NCBI GenBank assembly: GCA_025464045.1
Contig: JAODBQ010000450.1
Coordinates: forward strand, 1 to 13,144
Origin: Ilumatobacteraceae bacterium
GTDB lineage: Bacteria > Actinomycetota > Acidimicrobiia > Acidimicrobiales > Ilumatobacteraceae
Direction of reading: 5' to 3'
DNA: 13,144 bases
Below, in pieces: positions 1 through 8,354 of the stretch. The position numbers were made by a program, and so were the translations under genes. The first letter of the stretch is position 1, and every line of letters begins with the position of its first letter. Under the pieces are notes generated by a model. It worked only from the letters and a program-made list of their open reading frames with translations, was not told where the DNA came from and did not search any database.

Positions 1-1092
1 CGCGACCCGCACCAGCTGATCGAGGGTTGCCTCATCGCCTGCTACGCCGCCGGGCTGTCGCAGTGCTTCCTGTACATCCGCGGCGAGATGGCGCTGGCCC
101 AGGAGCGCGTCGGCATCGCGCTGAACGAGGCGTACGCGGCCGGCTACATCGGCAGCAACATCCTCGGCAGCGAGATGTCCGTCGACATCGTCCTGCACTG
201 GGGTGCGGGCGCCTACGTCGTCGGCGAGGAGACGGCGCTGATCGAGAGCCTCGAGGGCAACCGTGGGATGCCCCGGCTGAAGCCGCCGTACTTCCCGGCG
301 GCGATCGGCCTGTACGGCAAACCGACGATCGTCAACAACGTCGAGACCCTCGCCAACCTGCCGTGGCTGCTGGTCAACGGCGTCGAGGCGTACACCGCGA
401 TCGGCTCGGCGACGTCGCCGGGCACGCGCATGGTGGCGGTGTCCGGGCACGTCAAGCGGCCCGGCGTGTTCGAGATCATCAACGGCACGACCACATTCCG
501 CGACATGATCTACGGCGACGACTTCGCCGCCGGCATCCGCGACGACAACGAGCTCAAGGCGTTCGTGCCGGGCGGTGGTTCGGCGCCCTGGTTCGTGGAG
601 GACCAGCTCGACCTGCCGTACGAGAACCGGCTCGTCAGCGCGGCCGGTTCGATGACGGGTTCCGGGGCGATCATGGTCATGGACTCGACGACCGACATCC
701 CCGCCGCCGCGCTCACGCTCACCCGCTTCTACGCCCAGGAGTCGTGCGGCAAGTGCACGCCGTGCCGCGAAGGCGGCACCTGGCTGAGCCGGATCCTCGA
801 GCGGATCGTGGACGGGTTCGGCACGTTCACCGACCTCGACCAGATCGTCCAGGTCGGCGAGACGATCTGCCCGGGTGCCTTCCCGCATGCCGCCAGCGCA
901 CGCCTCGGGATCGAGGCCGTGCCGTTCCCGTACCGGATGACGACGATCTGCTTCGTCGGCCCGTCGGCGTACGCGCCGGTGCACTCCGCGCTCACCCTGT
1001 TCCGCGACGAGTTCGAGGCGCGGTGCACGGTCGTCAACCGACGGCGCACGATCCCGGTGATCGCCGTCCCGAGCGCCGCCGGAGGGAGCTGA
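1..1092 (+). CDS. nuoF: NADH-quinone oxidoreductase subunit F, 5'-truncated by window edge
   Basis: Complex I subunit that binds NADH and FMN and carries Fe-S cluster N3, passing electrons to NuoG. The frame is open from base 1 (R-D-P-H-Q-L-I-E-G) to TGA 1090-1092, giving 363 residues. By comparison with E. coli NuoF as I remember it, about the first hundred residues, including the glycine-rich FMN loop, lie before the window. Visible hallmarks are GEETALIESLEG, KPPYFPA, KPTIVNNVETLANLP and the N3 motif C-x2-C-x2-C (codons at 745, 754, 763; SCGKCTPCREGG). The fourth N3 ligand is most likely the Cys at 949-951 (TTICFVG), followed by the conserved HSALTLFRDEFEA. The spacing from third to fourth ligand is 61 residues, about 21 more than in E. 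coli, with an extra Cys at 868-870. A GGAGGGAG Shine-Dalgarno for nuoG overlaps its last codons. Identity is very secure. Confidence 0.97.
   Translation, partial: RDPHQLIEGCLIACYAAGLSQCFLYIRGEMALAQERVGIALNEAYAAGYIGSNILGSEMSVDIVLHWGAGAYVVGEETALIESLEGNRGMPRLKPPYFPAAIGLYGKPTIVNNVETLANLPWLLVNGVEAYTAIGSATSPGTRMVAVSGHVKRPGVFEIINGTTTFRDMIYGDDFAAGIRDDNELKAFVPGGGSAPWFVEDQLDLPYENRLVSAAGSMTGSGAIMVMDSTTDIPAAALTLTRFYAQESCGKCTPCREGGTWLSRILERIVDGFGTFTDLDQIVQVGETICPGAFPHAASARLGIEAVPFPYRMTTICFVGPSAYAPVHSALTLFRDEFEARCTVVNRRRTIPVIAVPSAAGGS
1081..1088 (+). promoter_or_regulatory. Ribosome binding site of nuoG
   Basis: GGAGGGAG lies inside the last codons of nuoF, with the GGAGGG core ending 8 bases before the GTG at 1095. 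It decides the start of nuoG. The open frame extends far upstream (to about 27), but that part is only a shadow of nuoF, and the ferredoxin-like domain begins right after this GTG. Confidence 0.75.
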
Positions 1093-1094
1093 AC

Positions 1095-3491
1095 GTGACC
1101 GACACCGTGAGCACCGATGCCGATGCGCCCGATGCGCCGCCGCCGAACCCGAACGACGTCCACCTGACGATCAACGGCAAGGCCGTCGTCGCCCAGAAGG
1201 GCGAGATGATCATCAAGGCCGCCGACGACAACGACGAGTACATCCCGCGGTTCTGCTACTACAACCGCATGGACCCGGTCGGCATGTGCCGGATGTGCCT
1301 GTGCGAGGTCGACTCGGGCCGCGGCCCGCAGCTCGTGGCGACGTGCATGGTGCCCGTCGCCCCGGACATGAAGGTCGAGGTCAACTCGCCCACCTCCAAG
1401 CGTGCGCAGGAGGGGATGATCGAGCTGCTGTTGGCCAACCACCCGCTCGACTGCCCGGTGTGCGACAAGGGCGGCGAGTGCCCACTGCAGGACCAGTCGT
1501 TCAGCCACGGCCCGGGCGAGAGCCGCTACGTCGAGGAGAAGCGGCACTTCGAGAAGCCGATCCCGATCAGCGACCTGGTGTTCCTCGACCGCGAGCGCTG
1601 CATCCTCTGCGACCGCTGCACCCGCTTCGCCGACGAGGTCGCCGGCGACGCGCTGATCCACTTCACCCATCGCGGCAACTCCACCCAGGTCAACACCTTC
1701 CCCGACGAGCCGTTCAGCTCCTACTTCAGCGGCAACACCGTGCAGATCTGCCCGGTCGGCGCACTCACCGCCAAGCCGTACCGGTTCAAGGCGCGACCGT
1801 GGGACCTGGCCGAGATCGAGAGCACCTGCACCACCTGCTCGGTCGGCTGCCGGATCGTCGTGCAGTCCAGTCGTGACGAGGTCGTGCGCTACCTCGGCGT
1901 GGACAGCGAGCCCGTCAACTGGAGCTGGCTGTGCGACAAGGGCCGCTTCGGCTACGAGGCGACGAACAGCCCGGACCGCCTCACCGTGCCCCTCGTGCGC
2001 ACGGACGACGAGCTCTCCCCAACCACGTGGAACGAAGGCCTTGCCGCGGCGGCGGCGTTGATCAACGAGGCGATCGCCGCCGGCGGGCCCTCCAGCGTGG
2101 CGGTGCTCGGCGGGGCCAACGGCACCAACGAGGACGCGTTCGCCTGGGCGCAGCTCGCCACGCAGGTCATCGGGACACCGAACGTCTACCCGCAGTTCGG
2201 TGACGGCCTCCCGGCCGCCGTGCTCGCCCTGCCACGGGCGACCATCACCGAGACGGTGGCGGCGTCGACGATCGTGCTGCTCGGACCCGACCTCAAGGAG
2301 GAGCTCGGTGTGCTCTACCTCCGCCTGCGCGACGCTGTCGTTCGCGGTCACAAGCGGATCATCGAGCTGACGCCCAAGCAGACCGGGCTGAGCCGGTACG
2401 CGTGGCGTTCGATCGGCTACGAGCCGGGCACCCAGGTGGCCGCGATGAGCCAGACGTTGGCGGACGCCGACGTCGCCGCCCAGCTGTCGTCGGGACCCGT
2501 CGTGGTCGTCGTCGGTCGGGCGAACCTCGCCGAATCTGCCGAGTTCACCGTCGCCGCGCTGGACCTGCTGCTCGCGCGCTACCCCGACGCGAAGGTGCTG
2601 CCGGCGTTCCGGCGGGGCAACGTCGTCGGTGCGCTGCAGGTCGGGATGCAGCCGGGGGAGGGTGGCAAGCACACCCTCGGGATGCTCGAGGACGCGGTCG
2701 CCGGCCGCCTGCAGTGCCTCGTGCTGCTCGGTGCCGATCCGCTGCGCGACCACCCCGACAGCGACCTCACCCGTCAGGCGATGGCCAGCGTCCCGCGGAT
2801 CATCGCCATCGACACCTTCCTCAGTGACAGCAGCAGGCTCGCCCAGGTCGTGCTGCCGGCGGCGGCAGCGGGGGAGAAGAGCGGCTCGCACACCAACATC
2901 GAGGGTCGCGTGTCGCGGGTGTCGCAACGGGTCACCCCGCGGGGCACGGCCCGCCCGGACTGGATGATCGCCGTCGAGCTGGGGATGGAGCTCGGCACCG
3001 ATCTCGGCTACGCCACGGTGGAGGAGATCACCGACGCCATCGCTGCCAGCGTCCCGGCCCACGCCGGGATCACCGCGGAGGCCTTGGCCGCCCATCCCGA
3101 CGGGATCATCGCCGCGCCACCCACCCGCCACGGGCCGATCGCGACCTCGGGTTTGGTGGCACCGGACCGGAACAGCTACGACTTCCGTCTCGTGGTCGGC
3201 CGCAAGATGTTCGATCGGGGCGTCAACACCACGAGGTCTCCGTCGCTGACCCCGTTGGCCGTCCCGGCGACCGTGCACGTCCATCCTCTCGACCTCGAGC
3301 GGATCGGTGCGCGTGACGGCGCCGAGGTCAAGGTGTCCGGGGTGCGCGGCACGCTCGTGCTCGCGGTCTCACCGGATCCGACGGTGCTGCGCGGCACCGC
3401 GTGGGTGCCGTTCAACCAGCCGGGCGCGAACGTCGGCGACCTCATCGACTGCACCGCTCCCGTCATCGACGTGCGGATCGAGACGCTGTGA
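1095..3491 (+). CDS. nuoG: NADH-quinone oxidoreductase subunit G
   Basis: Large Fe-S subunit of the complex I peripheral arm (798 residues). It starts at GTG 1095, two bases after the nuoF stop and behind a strong GGAGGG site. Ligand sets visible in order: a [2Fe-2S] plant-ferredoxin-like site with C54, C65, C68 and probably C84 (N1b); H116-x3-C120-x2-C123-x5-C129 (N5, with its unusual His ligand); C169-x2-C172-x2-C175 with distant C219 before PVGAL (N4); and C245-x2-C248-x3-C252-x27-C280, the N7 motif kept in E. coli and Thermus but lost in mitochondrial enzymes. The rest is a molybdopterin-oxidoreductase-like fold that in NuoG no longer binds a cofactor, ending in a small beta-barrel-like domain. 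A Pro/Asp/Ala-rich tail of about 20 residues precedes the ferredoxin domain. The stop overlaps the nuoH GTG by 3 bases plus one (GTGA). Confidence 0.97.
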   Translation: MTDTVSTDADAPDAPPPNPNDVHLTINGKAVVAQKGEMIIKAADDNDEYIPRFCYYNRMDPVGMCRMCLCEVDSGRGPQLVATCMVPVAPDMKVEVNSPTSKRAQEGMIELLLANHPLDCPVCDKGGECPLQDQSFSHGPGESRYVEEKRHFEKPIPISDLVFLDRERCILCDRCTRFADEVAGDALIHFTHRGNSTQVNTFPDEPFSSYFSGNTVQICPVGALTAKPYRFKARPWDLAEIESTCTTCSVGCRIVVQSSRDEVVRYLGVDSEPVNWSWLCDKGRFGYEATNSPDRLTVPLVRTDDELSPTTWNEGLAAAAALINEAIAAGGPSSVAVLGGANGTNEDAFAWAQLATQVIGTPNVYPQFGDGLPAAVLALPRATITETVAASTIVLLGPDLKEELGVLYLRLRDAVVRGHKRIIELTPKQTGLSRYAWRSIGYEPGTQVAAMSQTLADADVAAQLSSGPVVVVVGRANLAESAEFTVAALDLLLARYPDAKVLPAFRRGNVVGALQVGMQPGEGGKHTLGMLEDAVAGRLQCLVLLGADPLRDHPDSDLTRQAMASVPRIIAIDTFLSDSSRLAQVVLPAAAAGEKSGSHTNIEGRVSRVSQRVTPRGTARPDWMIAVELGMELGTDLGYATVEEITDAIAASVPAHAGITAEALAAHPDGIIAAPPTRHGPIATSGLVAPDRNSYDFRLVVGRKMFDRGVNTTRSPSLTPLAVPATVHVHPLDLERIGARDGAEVKVSGVRGTLVLAVSPDPTVLRGTAWVPFNQPGANVGDLIDCTAPVIDVRIETL

Positions 3492-4705
3492 TCGGTCTCG
3501 ACCCGCTCCTGATCGGCGGGATCACGCTCGGCGACGTGCTGATCGTGCTGCTGAAGGTGCTCGTCATCTTCGTCGTCGGCCTGGTCGGGACGATGCTGAT
3601 GGTCTGGTTCGAGCGCAAGGTCATCTCGGGGATGCAGAACCGCATCGGGCCGAACAAGGCCGGTCCGTTCGGCATCCTGCAGACCCTCGCCGACGGGATC
3701 AAGCTGTTCTTCAAGGAGGACCTGATCCCCGATCAGGCCAACCGGTTCGTGTTCAAGCTGGCGCCGTACCTGGCGTTCGTGCCGGCGTTCCTCGTCTGGG
3801 CGGTGATCCCGCTCGGCGGCGACTTCAGCAACGGCAAGGACGGGACGATCGTGCTGTTCGGGCATGCGACGAAGCTGCAGCTCGCCGACCCGCCGATCGG
3901 TGTGCTGCTGCTGCTCGCGCTGAGCTCGATCGCGGTCTACGGGATCATGCTCGCCGGCTGGAGCTCGGGTTCGAAGTACCCGTTGCTCGGCTCCGTGCGG
4001 GCGTCGGCGCAGATGGTCAGCTACGAGGCTGCGCTCGGACTCAGCCTCGCCGGGGTGATCCTCGTCACCGGCACGCTGAGCACCAACGGGATCGTCACCG
4101 CCCAGAGCAGCTTCAGCAAGTGGAGCCTGGTCGCCACCGGCTTCCTGCCGTTCGTGATGTTCCTCGTCTCCGCCACCGCCGAGCTGAACCGTCCGCCGTT
4201 CGACCTCGTCGAGGCCGAGCAGGAGCTCGTCGGCGGGTTCAACACCGAGTACTCGAGCATCCGCTTCGCGCTGTTCTTCCTCGCCGAGTTCATGAACACG
4301 ATCACGATGAGCGGCGTGATCGTGACCCTGTTCTTCGGCGGGCCGCAGCCGATCAGCGTCAATGGCCACACCCTCGACATCAGCCCGGTGTTCGGACCGT
4401 TCACCGGCACGATCTGGTTCATCCTCAAGCTGCTCGTGTTCCTCTACATCTACGTGTGGTTCCGCGCCACGCTCCCCCGGTTGCGCTACGACCAGCTGAT
4501 GAACCTCGGCTGGAAGGTGCTGATCCCGGTGTCGCTCGGTTGGTTCATGCTGTTGGCGGCGTTCCGCATCGGACAGGACCAGGGCTGGAACCGGTGGGTC
4601 GTCGGGATCATCGGGATCGTCGTGCTGGTGGCGGCCGGATCGTTGCTGATGCTGGCCAACCGGGTCAGCGCGCGCAACCGCGATCGTGAAGGGGTGATGT
4701 TCTGA
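3488..4705 (+). CDS. nuoH: NADH-quinone oxidoreductase subunit H
   Basis: Membrane subunit that forms the quinone-binding chamber and the first proton channel at the junction with the peripheral arm. The start is GTG 3488, in a GTGA overlap of 4 bases with the nuoG stop, giving 405 residues, normal for the family. An upstream ATG in the same frame (3401) would lie inside nuoG and give a non-membrane Arg-rich leader, so it was not used. Conserved blocks: VWFERKVISGMQNRIGPNKAG (about 39-59), the GSKYPLLGSVRASAQMVSYE loop (161-180), the acidic Q-site loop ELNRPPFDLVEAEQE (232-246) and RATLPRLRYDQLM (326-338). Multiple hydrophobic helices lie between them. The stop TGA overlaps the nuoI ATG by one base. 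Confidence 0.97.
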   Translation: MIGLDPLLIGGITLGDVLIVLLKVLVIFVVGLVGTMLMVWFERKVISGMQNRIGPNKAGPFGILQTLADGIKLFFKEDLIPDQANRFVFKLAPYLAFVPAFLVWAVIPLGGDFSNGKDGTIVLFGHATKLQLADPPIGVLLLLALSSIAVYGIMLAGWSSGSKYPLLGSVRASAQMVSYEAALGLSLAGVILVTGTLSTNGIVTAQSSFSKWSLVATGFLPFVMFLVSATAELNRPPFDLVEAEQELVGGFNTEYSSIRFALFFLAEFMNTITMSGVIVTLFFGGPQPISVNGHTLDISPVFGPFTGTIWFILKLLVFLYIYVWFRATLPRLRYDQLMNLGWKVLIPVSLGWFMLLAAFRIGQDQGWNRWVVGIIGIVVLVAAGSLLMLANRVSARNRDREGVMF

Positions 4706-5541
4706 TGGGCTACCTCAACGGTTTCCTCGTCACCCTGCGCCAGCACCGCCTCTTCGGCGGTAAGCGCGTGACCACCTCCTACTCGGGCGGCCGGGTCGCG
4801 AAGAAGCAGGCGCGCAAGGCCAACCCGGAGCATCCGGAGCCGGCACCGAGCAACGACAACAACGCCGACGAGAAGATCCCGAAGCCGGAGCGTTTGCACG
4901 GTCGCCACGTCCTCAACCGCTACGAGGACGGGATGGAGAAGTGCATCGGCTGCGAGTTGTGCGCCGGTGTCTGCCCGGCGAAGTGCATCTACGTGCGCGG
5001 CGCCGACAACGATCCGCTCGACCCGGTTTCGCCGGGTGAGCGCTACGGCTTCGTCTACGAGATCAACTACCTGCGCTGCATCCACTGCGATCTCTGCGTC
5101 GAGGCCTGCCCGACCGAGGCGATCACCGAGAGCAAGCTGTTCGAGTTCAGCTTCACCAACCGCCGCGACGCGGTGTACACCAAGAACGAGCTGGTGGTGT
5201 CCGAGGACGGCAAGCCCAAGCGGCTGCCGTGGGAGGACTGGCGCGAGGGCGACGACCTGCTCACGAGCGGGTGGATGCGCGCCACCTCCCCCGCGGGCGA
5301 TGCGGACTTCGTCGGCACCGTCGGCTGGAGCGGCGAGCTCGGTTACGGCGTCCGCCCGCCCGAGCCGAAGGAAGCACCGCGCCCCGCCGCGACCGTCCGC
5401 ACGATCACCCGCGAACCAGCACCGACCGCGGGCCCAGAATCCGGTCACGCGGCCGGAGGGAGCGGGCAAAGCGCAGCGGAGCCCAGTCCCGACCATCAGC
5501 AGAGCGAGCCCAGTCCCGACCATCGAGCAGGGCATCAGTAA
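4705..5541 (+). CDS. nuoI: NADH-quinone oxidoreductase subunit I, with long C-terminal tail
   Basis: Ferredoxin-like subunit with clusters N6a and N6b, which link NuoG to the N2/quinone end. Two 4Fe-4S motifs are complete: C80-x2-C83-x2-C86-x3-C90-P and C125-x2-C128-x2-C131-x3-C135-P. ATG 4705 overlaps the nuoH stop (TGATG) with GAAGGGG about 10 bases upstream. The protein has 278 residues, longer than many NuoI. Two regions account for the excess: a Lys/Pro/Asn-rich linker at about 32-62, before the conserved PERLHGRHVLNRYEDG, and a Pro/Ser/Gln/His-rich tail from about 215 to 278. The tail contains a nine-residue tandem duplication with EPSPDH at 259-264 and 268-273. Neither added region is expected to touch the clusters. 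Stop TAA overlaps the nuoJ ATG (TAATG). Confidence 0.96.
   Translation: MGYLNGFLVTLRQHRLFGGKRVTTSYSGGRVAKKQARKANPEHPEPAPSNDNNADEKIPKPERLHGRHVLNRYEDGMEKCIGCELCAGVCPAKCIYVRGADNDPLDPVSPGERYGFVYEINYLRCIHCDLCVEACPTEAITESKLFEFSFTNRRDAVYTKNELVVSEDGKPKRLPWEDWREGDDLLTSGWMRATSPAGDADFVGTVGWSGELGYGVRPPEPKEAPRPAATVRTITREPAPTAGPESGHAAGGSGQSAAEPSPDHQQSEPSPDHRAGHQ
5479..5524 (+). repeat. 27-bp-period direct repeat in the 3' end of nuoI
   Basis: The 19-mer gagcccagtcccgaccatc occurs exactly at 5479-5497 and again at 5506-5524. The period is 27 bases, so the frame is kept, and each copy encodes EPSPDH. The nine bases between are less conserved. The repeat lies only about 17 bases before the nuoI stop, in the non-conserved tail. 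Whether it is a local slippage duplication or part of a genome-wide repeat cannot be told from this window. Confidence 0.85.
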
Positions 5542-6119
5542 TGGAGCTCGTGGTCTTCATCATCGCGGGGGCGATGGTCATCGGCGGTGCGTTGGGCGTG
5601 ATCATCCGGTCGCACCCCGTGCACTGCGCGCTGAGCCTCGTCCTGACCCTCTTCGGCATCGCCGTGCTGTTCATCGCCCAGAACGCCCAGTTCCTCGCGG
5701 CGGTCCAGGTGATCGTCTACGCGGGTGCGATCGTCGTCCTGTTCCTGTTCGTGATCATGCTGCTCGGGGTCGACCAGGCAGAGGACTTGCGGATCGAGCC
5801 GTTCAAGATCCAGCGGCCGCTCGCCGCGGTCGTCGGCGTCGGCATCGTCGGGCTGATCATCACGGCCGCGATCACCTCGCGCAACGCGTTCACGCCGAAG
5901 CCGGCCGTCAGCCCCGCGGTCGCCGCGGCCACGACGAACCCGCCGCTGCACGACGAGAACATCCGTCAACTCGCCCGCGACCTGTTCAGCGATCACGTCT
6001 TCGCCTTCGAGCTGACGTCGGTGCTCCTCGTCATCGCCGTCGTCGGCACCGTCCTGCTCGCCCGACGACCGGACAGGGCCCAGGCCGTCACCACCGACGC
6101 TCGAAAGGCGCCGGTGTGA
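5541..6119 (+). CDS. nuoJ: NADH-quinone oxidoreductase subunit J
   Basis: Small membrane subunit of complex I (192 residues, about five helices expected), next to NuoH, NuoA and NuoK. Its third helix changes shape during turnover in solved structures. ATG 5541 shares its A with the nuoI TAA stop. The family core QVIVYAGAIVVLFLFVIMLL at 56-75 is intact, preceded by HCALSLVLTLFGIAVLFI (28-45). The C-terminal half is weakly conserved, with an Ala/Thr/Pro-rich loop (about 112-135) and a last helix around 153-171. No strong Shine-Dalgarno is visible, so translation probably relies on coupling to nuoI. The stop overlaps nuoK by GTGA. Confidence 0.96.
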   Translation: MELVVFIIAGAMVIGGALGVIIRSHPVHCALSLVLTLFGIAVLFIAQNAQFLAAVQVIVYAGAIVVLFLFVIMLLGVDQAEDLRIEPFKIQRPLAAVVGVGIVGLIITAAITSRNAFTPKPAVSPAVAAATTNPPLHDENIRQLARDLFSDHVFAFELTSVLLVIAVVGTVLLARRPDRAQAVTTDARKAPV

Positions 6120-6433
6120 TCGCCATCGCCCACCCCACCACCCTCTACTACCTGATCCTCGCTGCCGTGCTGTTCGGCGTCGGCGTGGTCGGGGTCATGG
6201 TCCGCCGCAACCCGCTGGTCCTGTTCATGTGCGTCGAGCTGATGCTCAACGCCGTCAACCTGACGTTCGTCGCCATGGCCCGCAAGCTCGGCGACATCGG
6301 CGGACAGACCACCGTGTTCTTCGTGCTGGTGGTGGCGGCCGCGGAGGTCGTGGTCGGGCTGGGCATCATCGTCGCGATCCTGCGCCGCCGACCGGGCGCC
6401 ACCGCGGACGACCTCGACGAGTTGAAGGGCTGA
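6116..6433 (+). CDS. nuoK: NADH-quinone oxidoreductase subunit K
   Basis: Three-helix membrane subunit (105 residues) related to MrpC, part of the proton path beside NuoJ. The start is GTG 6116 in a GTGA overlap with nuoJ, with GAAAGG at 6103-6108, 7 bases upstream. A longer open frame upstream is nuoI/nuoJ shadow. The two conserved membrane glutamates are present: E41 in MCVELMLNAVNL and E77 in AAAEVVVGLGI, matching E. coli Glu36 and Glu72. A short charged tail ends DDLDELKG. Seven bases separate its stop from nuoL. Confidence 0.96.
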   Translation: MIAIAHPTTLYYLILAAVLFGVGVVGVMVRRNPLVLFMCVELMLNAVNLTFVAMARKLGDIGGQTTVFFVLVVAAAEVVVGLGIIVAILRRRPGATADDLDELKG

Positions 6434-6440
6434 ACGAGAG

Positions 6441-8354
6441 ATGATCGACGTCGTCTGGCTCATCCCTGCGCTGCCGCTGCTCGGATTCCTGCTGATCCTG
6501 CTCTTCGGCCGCAAGCTCGGCGAGCCGAGGGCCGGCTACCTGGCCACCGCGATGTGCGGCGCGGCGTTCGTCGTCTCCGTCGGGGTGTTCCTCGACCTGC
6601 TCTCGAAGTCGGCCGAGGAGCGACAGCACGTCGTCAAGGTGTGGTCGTGGCTGCCGGTCGGCTCGTTGCACGTCGACCTCGCGTTCCTCGCCGATCCGTT
6701 GAGCATCACCATGTGCCTGTTCGTCACCGGTGTCGGCACGCTGATCCACCTGTACTCGATCGGGTACATGCACGGTGACCCGAAGTTCTCCAAGTTCTTC
6801 CTGTACCTGAACCTGTTCGCGTTCAGCATGTTGATCCTCGTGCTGGGCGAGAACCTGCTGGTCACCTTCGTCGGGTGGGAGGGTGTCGGCACCTGCAGCT
6901 ACTTCCTCATCGCCTTCTGGCACGACCGGGAGAGCGCCGCCACCGCGGGCAAGAAGGCGTTCGTCACCCCCCGCGTCGGTGACTGGGGCTTCATGATCGC
7001 GATGGTCCTGGCGTTCCAGGCCACCGGCACGCTGAGCTACCTCGGGATCAACCACATCGCCGAGTCGCACGGCCTCGTGCGCAGCACCGCAACGGGCATC
7101 GCGATGATGCTGTTCATCGGTGCCTGCGGCAAGAGCGCGCAGCTGCCGCTCTACATCTGGCTGCCGGACGCGATGGCGGGTCCGACGCCCGTGTCCGCCC
7201 TCATCCACGCCGCCACGATGGTGACGGCGGGCGTCTTCCTGATGGTCCGGATGAGCCCCGTCCTGCACGAGTCGTACTCGTGGGCACCGATGGTGATCGC
7301 CACCGTGGGGGCCGTCACCGCGCTGTTCGCGGCGACCATCGCGGCGGCGCAGAACGACATCAAACGCGTGCTCGCGTACTCCACCGTCAGCCAGCTCGGG
7401 TACATGTTCCTGGCCGTCGGCTCGGGCGCGTACGTCGCCGCGATCTTCCACATGATCACCCACGCGTTCTTCAAGGCGCTGCTGTTCCTCGGGTCCGGCT
7501 CGGTCATCCACGGGATGCACGACGAGCAGGACATGCGCAAGATGGGCGCGCTGCGCAAGCTGATGCCGATCACCGCGATGACGTTCATCGTCGGCTGGCT
7601 GGCGATCGCCGGGGTGCCACCGTTCTCCGGCTTCTGGAGCAAGGACGAGATCCTGCTGTACGCGTTCGCCAAGAGCCCGCCGCTGTACGTGATCGGGCTC
7701 GTCACCGCGATCCTCACCGCCTACTACATGACCCGTCAGGTGATCATGGTCTTCTACGGCAACGCCAGGTGGGAGGACGCGCACGACGAGCACGGCGCAC
7801 ACGGCGACCTCCAACCGCACGAGAGCGCCCCGACGATGCTGCTCCCGCTGGTCGTCCTCGCGTTCCTCGCCGCGGTGGCCGGCGTCATCCAGCTGCCGTT
7901 CAACAACCACACGATGCTCCTCGAGCGGTGGCTGGCGCCGGTCACCGAGTTCAGCCAGCGCAACATCAACGGCACCTGGGCGAACGACAACAAGTACGTG
8001 CTGATGGTGATCGCGATCATCGCCGCGCTGTCGGGGATCTACCTCGCCGTGCTGGTCTACGGCAAGCACAAGCTCAAGGTCATCGAGCCGGAGGTCCTCG
8101 CCGAGGGCTGGTACTACGACCAGGCGGTCAGCGCGTTCATGGGCGGGCCCGGGCGGGCCGGCTTCGACGGGGTCGCATGGGCGGACTCGAACGTCATCGA
8201 CGGCGCGGTCAACGGTGCCGGGAAGATCGTGCGCGAATCGGCCTTCGGGGGCCGCAAGCTGCAGACCGGGAACGTGCGCAACTACGCCGCGGCGGTGGGC
8301 GTCGGTGTCGTCGTGCTCCTCGCCTGGTTCGTGATCGTGCGAGGCGTCCTCTGA
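6441..8354 (+). CDS. nuoL: NADH-quinone oxidoreductase subunit L
   Basis: Distal antiporter-like proton-pumping subunit (637 residues) with the long lateral helix typical of NuoL. ATG 6441 follows the nuoK stop after acgagag. Signatures: E147 in VGWEGVGTCSYFLI (TM5 glutamate), K231 in GKSAQLPLYIWLPDA (TM7 lysine) followed by MAGPTPVSALIHAATMV, AQNDIKRVLAYSTVSQLGYM (TM9-TM10 region), HMITHAFFKALLFL and the GVPPFSGFWSKDEIL block. The C-terminal part from about 440 has a His/Asp/Glu-rich cytoplasmic loop (DAHDEHGAHGDLQPHE), then the lateral-helix region and a final hydrophobic anchor. The stop overlaps the nuoM ATG by one base (TGATG). No lesions were seen. Confidence 0.97.
   Translation: MIDVVWLIPALPLLGFLLILLFGRKLGEPRAGYLATAMCGAAFVVSVGVFLDLLSKSAEERQHVVKVWSWLPVGSLHVDLAFLADPLSITMCLFVTGVGTLIHLYSIGYMHGDPKFSKFFLYLNLFAFSMLILVLGENLLVTFVGWEGVGTCSYFLIAFWHDRESAATAGKKAFVTPRVGDWGFMIAMVLAFQATGTLSYLGINHIAESHGLVRSTATGIAMMLFIGACGKSAQLPLYIWLPDAMAGPTPVSALIHAATMVTAGVFLMVRMSPVLHESYSWAPMVIATVGAVTALFAATIAAAQNDIKRVLAYSTVSQLGYMFLAVGSGAYVAAIFHMITHAFFKALLFLGSGSVIHGMHDEQDMRKMGALRKLMPITAMTFIVGWLAIAGVPPFSGFWSKDEILLYAFAKSPPLYVIGLVTAILTAYYMTRQVIMVFYGNARWEDAHDEHGAHGDLQPHESAPTMLLPLVVLAFLAAVAGVIQLPFNNHTMLLERWLAPVTEFSQRNINGTWANDNKYVLMVIAIIAALSGIYLAVLVYGKHKLKVIEPEVLAEGWYYDQAVSAFMGGPGRAGFDGVAWADSNVIDGAVNGAGKIVRESAFGGRKLQTGNVRNYAAAVGVGVVVLLAWFVIVRGVL

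Noticed and set aside
27..1094. Open frame upstream of nuoG that would make a 1154-residue fusion protein
   Set aside because: It is the third frame of nuoF, Arg/Pro-rich with no recognisable domain. NuoG homology begins after GTG 1095, which has its own Shine-Dalgarno.
729..3284. 851-residue open frame on the minus strand
   Set aside because: It runs opposite nuoF and nuoG, whose conserved cluster motifs fix the coding strand. Its low-complexity Arg/Val/Asp/Gly/His composition is typical of antisense shadows in GC-rich DNA.
6366..8069. 567-residue open frame on the minus strand
   Set aside because: Antisense of nuoL, with Arg/Asp/His/Glu-rich low-complexity sequence. NuoL motifs are unambiguous on the plus strand.
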